Assembly: GCA_041558415.1 (NCBI GenBank)
Contig: JBFFEY010000008.1
Coordinates: 24,904-88,903 of the forward strand
Direction of reading: 5' to 3'
DNA length: 64,000 nt
From: SG8-39 sp041558415
GTDB taxonomy: Bacteria; Pseudomonadota; Gammaproteobacteria; Burkholderiales; SG8-39
Made by a program: the position numbers and the translations under genes. Positions 61,330 through 64,000 of this stretch are shown here, piece after piece; positions within the stretch are counted from its first letter, which is position 1, and each line of letters starts with the position of its first letter. The notes under the pieces are model-generated. The model worked only from the letters and a program-made list of their open reading frames with translations, did not search any database and was not told the origin of the DNA.

Positions 61330-61343
61330 TTGATGCGCATCAA
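61330..61343. promoter_or_regulatory. perfect FNR/DNR-type box upstream of the heme-copper enzyme operon
   Basis: TTGAT-gcgc-ATCAA, a perfect 14-base palindrome. Class II spacing would place the start near 61378 and give a leader of about 48 bases to the first gene at 61426. No strong -10 was seen. Confidence 0.82.
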
Positions 61344-61425
61344 GTCGGTGCATTCCTGCTCCCCGGAAACTCCGGCGTCATGCGCCGCCCAAGGCGCGCC
61401 ACGACGCGAACTCATGGGGGAAAAC

Positions 61426-61608
61426 ATGGCAAACGCGACGCAAACCAGCAACCCCGGCCCGGACGATGTCTTTGACGAACCGGTCCCAGCGATGCAGCAG
61501 CTGCTCGACAACCCGTTCCTGCTGCTGTTCCTCGGCATCGCGATTCCCACCGTGCTCTACATCGTGTGGGGCGTGATGGAGATCGTCTCGCTGCCGATCG
61601 CCAAGTGA
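61426..61608 (+). CDS. small single-helix subunit of the heme-copper enzyme
   Basis: The 60-residue protein MANATQTSNPGPDDVFDEPV continues with one TM helix (NPFLLLFLGIAIPTVLYIVW) and MEIVSLPIAK. GGGGGA precedes the ATG at 61426; an in-frame ATG at 61414 would add four residues. It is the first gene of the operon, 34 bases before subunit II, and is the size of the extra TM subunits of ba3-like oxidases. I do not recognise the family. Confidence 0.65.
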   Translation: MANATQTSNPGPDDVFDEPVPAMQQLLDNPFLLLFLGIAIPTVLYIVWGVMEIVSLPIAK

Positions 61609-61642
61609 CGCGCGGCGCGCACACAAGCCAAGGGAGAACGCC

Positions 61643-62188
61643 ATGAGTGCCATCTTGCCGCCGAGCGAACGGGTCTGGTGGAAGCAGCCGCTCGATCGGG
61701 TCGAGCTGATCTGGGTCGTGATCGCGCTGGTCTGGTGCCTGATCATGTTTTTCATGATGCCGTACTGGCACGTGTACGGTAAGCAGAACCTCGCCAACGA
61801 GGCCTTCCGCACCACGCCGGCCGATTTCCTCAAGAAGACCGAAGCGATGGTCGCGCAATACAAGGTGCGCGAGGAGGGCGCCGAGGGCCAGAAGGTGCCG
61901 GTGGTGGCACCGCCCGCCGGCAGCGACGTCTACCTCGTCGCGCGGCTGTGGAACTGGTACCCGATCCTCGAGCTCGAGTCGGGCAAGTCCTACCGCATCC
62001 ACCTCATGTCGATGGACTGGCTGCACGGCTTCTCGCTGCAGCCCGAGAACATCAACATCGAGGTGCACCCGGGCTACGACCACGTCCTCACGGTGACGCC
62101 GACCCACAAGGGCACGTACTCGATCATCTGCAACGAGTACTGCGGCATCAACCACCACACCATGATCAGCAAGCTGTACGTGAAATAG
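61643..62188 (+). CDS. heme-copper enzyme subunit II with CuA site
   Basis: The 181-residue subunit has one N-terminal TM helix (LIWVVIALVWCLIMFFMMPY) and a periplasmic cupredoxin domain. The CuA ligands are complete: H128 (DWLHGFS) and the C-x-E-x-C-x3-H-x2-M block CNEYCGINHHTM (C163, E165, C167, H171, M174). It takes electrons from a cytochrome c and passes them to subunit I. The single TM and short length match ba3-type and NorS-like proteins rather than A-family subunit II. AGGGAGA precedes the ATG. Confidence 0.9.
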   Translation: MSAILPPSERVWWKQPLDRVELIWVVIALVWCLIMFFMMPYWHVYGKQNLANEAFRTTPADFLKKTEAMVAQYKVREEGAEGQKVPVVAPPAGSDVYLVARLWNWYPILELESGKSYRIHLMSMDWLHGFSLQPENINIEVHPGYDHVLTVTPTHKGTYSIICNEYCGINHHTMISKLYVK

Positions 62189-62200
62189 GGGAAGGCGGCC

Positions 62201-63922
62201 ATGGCAACCAATAGAAATTTCCGCACCTGCCCGTCGAGCGGGCTGGTCTTTCACGAGCCGGCCGAGAAGCTGATGCGCTGGAACGCGGTCGTCGCGGTCG
62301 TCTTCCTGCTGGTGGGCGGCATCCTCGCGATCGGCGTGACGCTGACGCGCTGGCAGGCGGTGCACATGCTCGATGCGAGCGGCTTCTACCAGGTGCTCAC
62401 CGCGCACGGCCTGAACATGCTGGTGTTCTGGATCATCTTCTTCGAGATCGCGGTCCTGTACTTCGCCTCCAGCACGCTGCTGCGCTGCCGCCTGGCGACG
62501 CCGACCATGGCCTGGGTCGGCTTCTGGCTGATGATCCTCGGCGCGCTGATGAACAACTACTCGGTGATCCGGGGCGATTCGAGCGTGATGTTCACCTCGT
62601 ATGCGCCGATGGGCGCGCACCCGACCTTCTACCTCGGCCTGATCCTGTTCGCGGTGGGCGCGCTGATCGCCTGCTTCGTGTTCTTCGGCACGCTGGTGGT
62701 GGCGAAGAACGAGCGCACCTACGTCGGGTCGGTATCGCTGGTGACCTTCGGCGCGATCACCGCGGCGATCATCGCGGTGTTCACCATCGCCTCGGGCGCG
62801 ATCATCCTGATCCCGACGCTGCTCTGGTCGCTCGGGCTGATCGAGCACATCGACTCGCTGATGTACCGCACGATCTGGTGGGGCTTCGGCCACTCGTCGC
62901 AGCAGATCAACGTCGCGGCGCACGTGGCGCTGTGGTACGCGGGCGCGGCGATCGTGTTCGGCGCCAAGCCGATGTCGGAGAAGGTGAGCCGGGTGGCGTT
63001 CCTGCTCTACATCCTGTTCCTGCAGATCGCGAGCGCGCACCACCTGCTCGCCGACCCGGGGCTGACGTCGAACTGGAAGATCTTCAACACGAGCTACGCG
63101 ATGTACCTCGCCGTGCTCGCCTCGATGGTGCACGGCCTCACGGTGCCGGGCTCGATCGAGGTGGCGCAGCGCCTCAAGGGCTACAACAACGGCTTGTTCG
63201 AGTGGCTGAGGAAGGCGCCTTGGGGCAACCCGGCGTTCGCGGGAATCTTCCTGTCGATCATCATCTTCGGCTTCCTCGGCGGCATCTCCGGCGTGATGAT
63301 GGGCACCGAGCAGTTGAACCTCATCATCCACAACACGATCTACGTGCCCGGGCACTTCCACGCCACGGTGGCCACGGGAACGACGCTCGCCTTCATGGCG
63401 GTGACCTACTTCCTCATCCCGACGCTGTTCCGGCGCAAGATCATGTTCGAGCCGCTGGCGAAGTACCAGCCCTACCTGTTCGGCATCGGCATGGCGGGCG
63501 TGGCGCTGTTCATGATGGGCGCCGGCACGCTCGGCGTGCCACGCCGGCACTGGGACATCAGCTTCGCCGGCAACGTGTTCGGCTACGAGTTCCCGGGCGC
63601 GGCCTGGTTGATGATGGGTCTGATGGGGGTCTCGGCGCTGATCGCCTTTGCCGGCGGCGCGCTGTACCTGCTGATCACGGTGTGCTCGGTGTTCTTTGGC
63701 CAGAAGATCGAGACACCGGGCTTCAAGCACGTCAGCGCGCGCGAGGGCGTGGGGGCGGTGCCCGCGGCGGCGCCGGAGCAGCCGGGCGCGCATGCCGGCA
63801 TCGGCGCCTGGGGCATGGTGGCACCGGGCACGTTCGTGCTGGCGCTCGTGTTCCTCGCGTCGTTCGTGCTGTACTACTTCGTCAACTGGAAGTACCTGTC
63901 GACGGTCTGGCCGCTCAAATAG
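62201..63922 (+). CDS. heme-copper enzyme subunit I lacking the active-site tyrosine; candidate NO reductase
   Basis: The 573-residue, roughly 13-TM subunit has the low-spin heme ligands H69 (TAHGLNMLVFW) and H387, the high-spin ligand H385 (VPGHFHATVA), and the CuB ligands H231, H280 and H281 (WGFGHSSQQINVA; IASAHHLLAD). In A- and B-family oxygen reductases the sixth-helix motif is H-x3-Y with a His-Tyr cross-link. Here it is H231-S-S-Q-Q235. The C-family alternative Tyr, six residues before the HH pair, is also absent (L274). This predicts NO rather than O2 reduction, as in sNOR/NorY-type enzymes, but an unusual oxidase cannot be excluded. It has a DNR-controlled operon and ctaA/ctaB neighbours. 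Confidence 0.88.
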   Translation: MATNRNFRTCPSSGLVFHEPAEKLMRWNAVVAVVFLLVGGILAIGVTLTRWQAVHMLDASGFYQVLTAHGLNMLVFWIIFFEIAVLYFASSTLLRCRLATPTMAWVGFWLMILGALMNNYSVIRGDSSVMFTSYAPMGAHPTFYLGLILFAVGALIACFVFFGTLVVAKNERTYVGSVSLVTFGAITAAIIAVFTIASGAIILIPTLLWSLGLIEHIDSLMYRTIWWGFGHSSQQINVAAHVALWYAGAAIVFGAKPMSEKVSRVAFLLYILFLQIASAHHLLADPGLTSNWKIFNTSYAMYLAVLASMVHGLTVPGSIEVAQRLKGYNNGLFEWLRKAPWGNPAFAGIFLSIIIFGFLGGISGVMMGTEQLNLIIHNTIYVPGHFHATVATGTTLAFMAVTYFLIPTLFRRKIMFEPLAKYQPYLFGIGMAGVALFMMGAGTLGVPRRHWDISFAGNVFGYEFPGAAWLMMGLMGVSALIAFAGGALYLLITVCSVFFGQKIETPGFKHVSAREGVGAVPAAAPEQPGAHAGIGAWGMVAPGTFVLALVFLASFVLYYFVNWKYLSTVWPLK

Positions 63923-63932
63923 GACCGCCGGG

Positions 63933-64000
63933 ATGCGTGCCTTGCTCAACCTGTTCAAGCTGAGGATCGGTGTCGCGATCGCGGTCGCGGCGCTGGCCGG
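63933..64000 (+). CDS. ctaB: protoheme IX farnesyltransferase (heme O synthase), 5' end only
   Basis: The visible 22 residues MRALLNLFKLRIGVAIAVAA fit the start of a UbiA-family CtaB (short N-terminal helix then the first TM). GGAC...GGG precedes the ATG. It runs off the right edge. It follows subunit I by 10 bases, so heme O/A supply is encoded with the enzyme. Confidence 0.7.
   Translation, partial: MRALLNLFKLRIGVAIAVAALA

Noticed and set aside
61643..63922. Ordinary ba3-type oxygen reductase
   Set aside because: CuA and histidines fit, but the H-x3-Y tyrosine is Gln (Q235) and no substitute Tyr is seen near the HH pair; kept only as the alternative hypothesis.
61412..63958. 848-codon open frame on the minus strand opposite the heme-copper genes
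   Set aside because: High-GC antisense shadow: Arg/His/Asp-rich low-complexity translation with no family features, while the plus strand encodes clear subunits I and II.

Overview
This 64 kb window is GC-rich chromosomal DNA, most likely from a betaproteobacterium. The basis is the near-uniform high GC, the protein families (NirS with a NirI/NirX pair, a NirDL fusion, a CtaA/CtaB-linked heme-copper enzyme, DNR-type regulation), and many short extended -10 promoters (TAGAAT, TATGAT, TATGCT) just upstream of starts. No tRNA, rRNA, CRISPR array or complete insertion sequence was seen.

Layout. 1-3.2 kb: end of a probable efflux adaptor and an RND pump. 3.2-9.2 kb: a catabolic/redox group (SDR, two cupins, CoA transferase, acyl-CoA dehydrogenase, nitroreductase, CMD-family protein). 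9.2-9.5 kb: remnant of a RidA-type gene. 9.5-14.0 kb: small enzymes, then a MerR-type regulator / copper ATPase / copper chaperone operon with a clear MerR-type promoter. 14-25.7 kb: housekeeping and small accessory genes (methyltransferase, MAPEG, GNAT, GFA, a SpeD-like protein, WrbA, YihY, PyrF, NupC, MoxR, deacetylase, SelU, TesA). 25.6-30.4 kb: YbbA/YbbP-type ABC exporter, RmuC and a small secreted protein.

30.5-48 kb is a cytochrome cd1 nitrite reductase island: cysG; nirC-nirF-nirDL-nirG-nirH; a 4-hydroxybutyryl-CoA-dehydratase-like gene; an unusual metallo-beta-lactamase/cyclic-nucleotide-binding fusion; nirJ-nirN-dnr; nirM, nirS, nirI; and divergent nirX. 48-51.5 kb has a YiiX-like hydrolase, RidA, a Sel1-repeat protein and an FAD oxidoreductase. 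51.6-58.6 kb is the complete cytochrome c maturation set ccmABCDEFGHI, which would supply heme c to NirS, NirC, NirM and NirN. 58.7-64 kb has a hemerythrin-DUF2249 protein, CtaA, a CtaA-like paralogue and a heme-copper enzyme operon (small subunit, CuA subunit II, subunit I, start of ctaB).

The most interesting element is that last operon. Subunit I keeps every heme and CuB histidine but has Gln where the cross-linked active-site Tyr of oxygen reductases should be. Its promoter carries a perfect FNR/DNR-type palindrome, the same type of site found before nirS, nirI/nirX, nirJ, cysG/nirC and the hemerythrin gene. The best reading is a non-canonical, CuA-containing, heme-copper nitric oxide reductase that completes nitrite -> NO -> N2O in a genome segment with no norCB.
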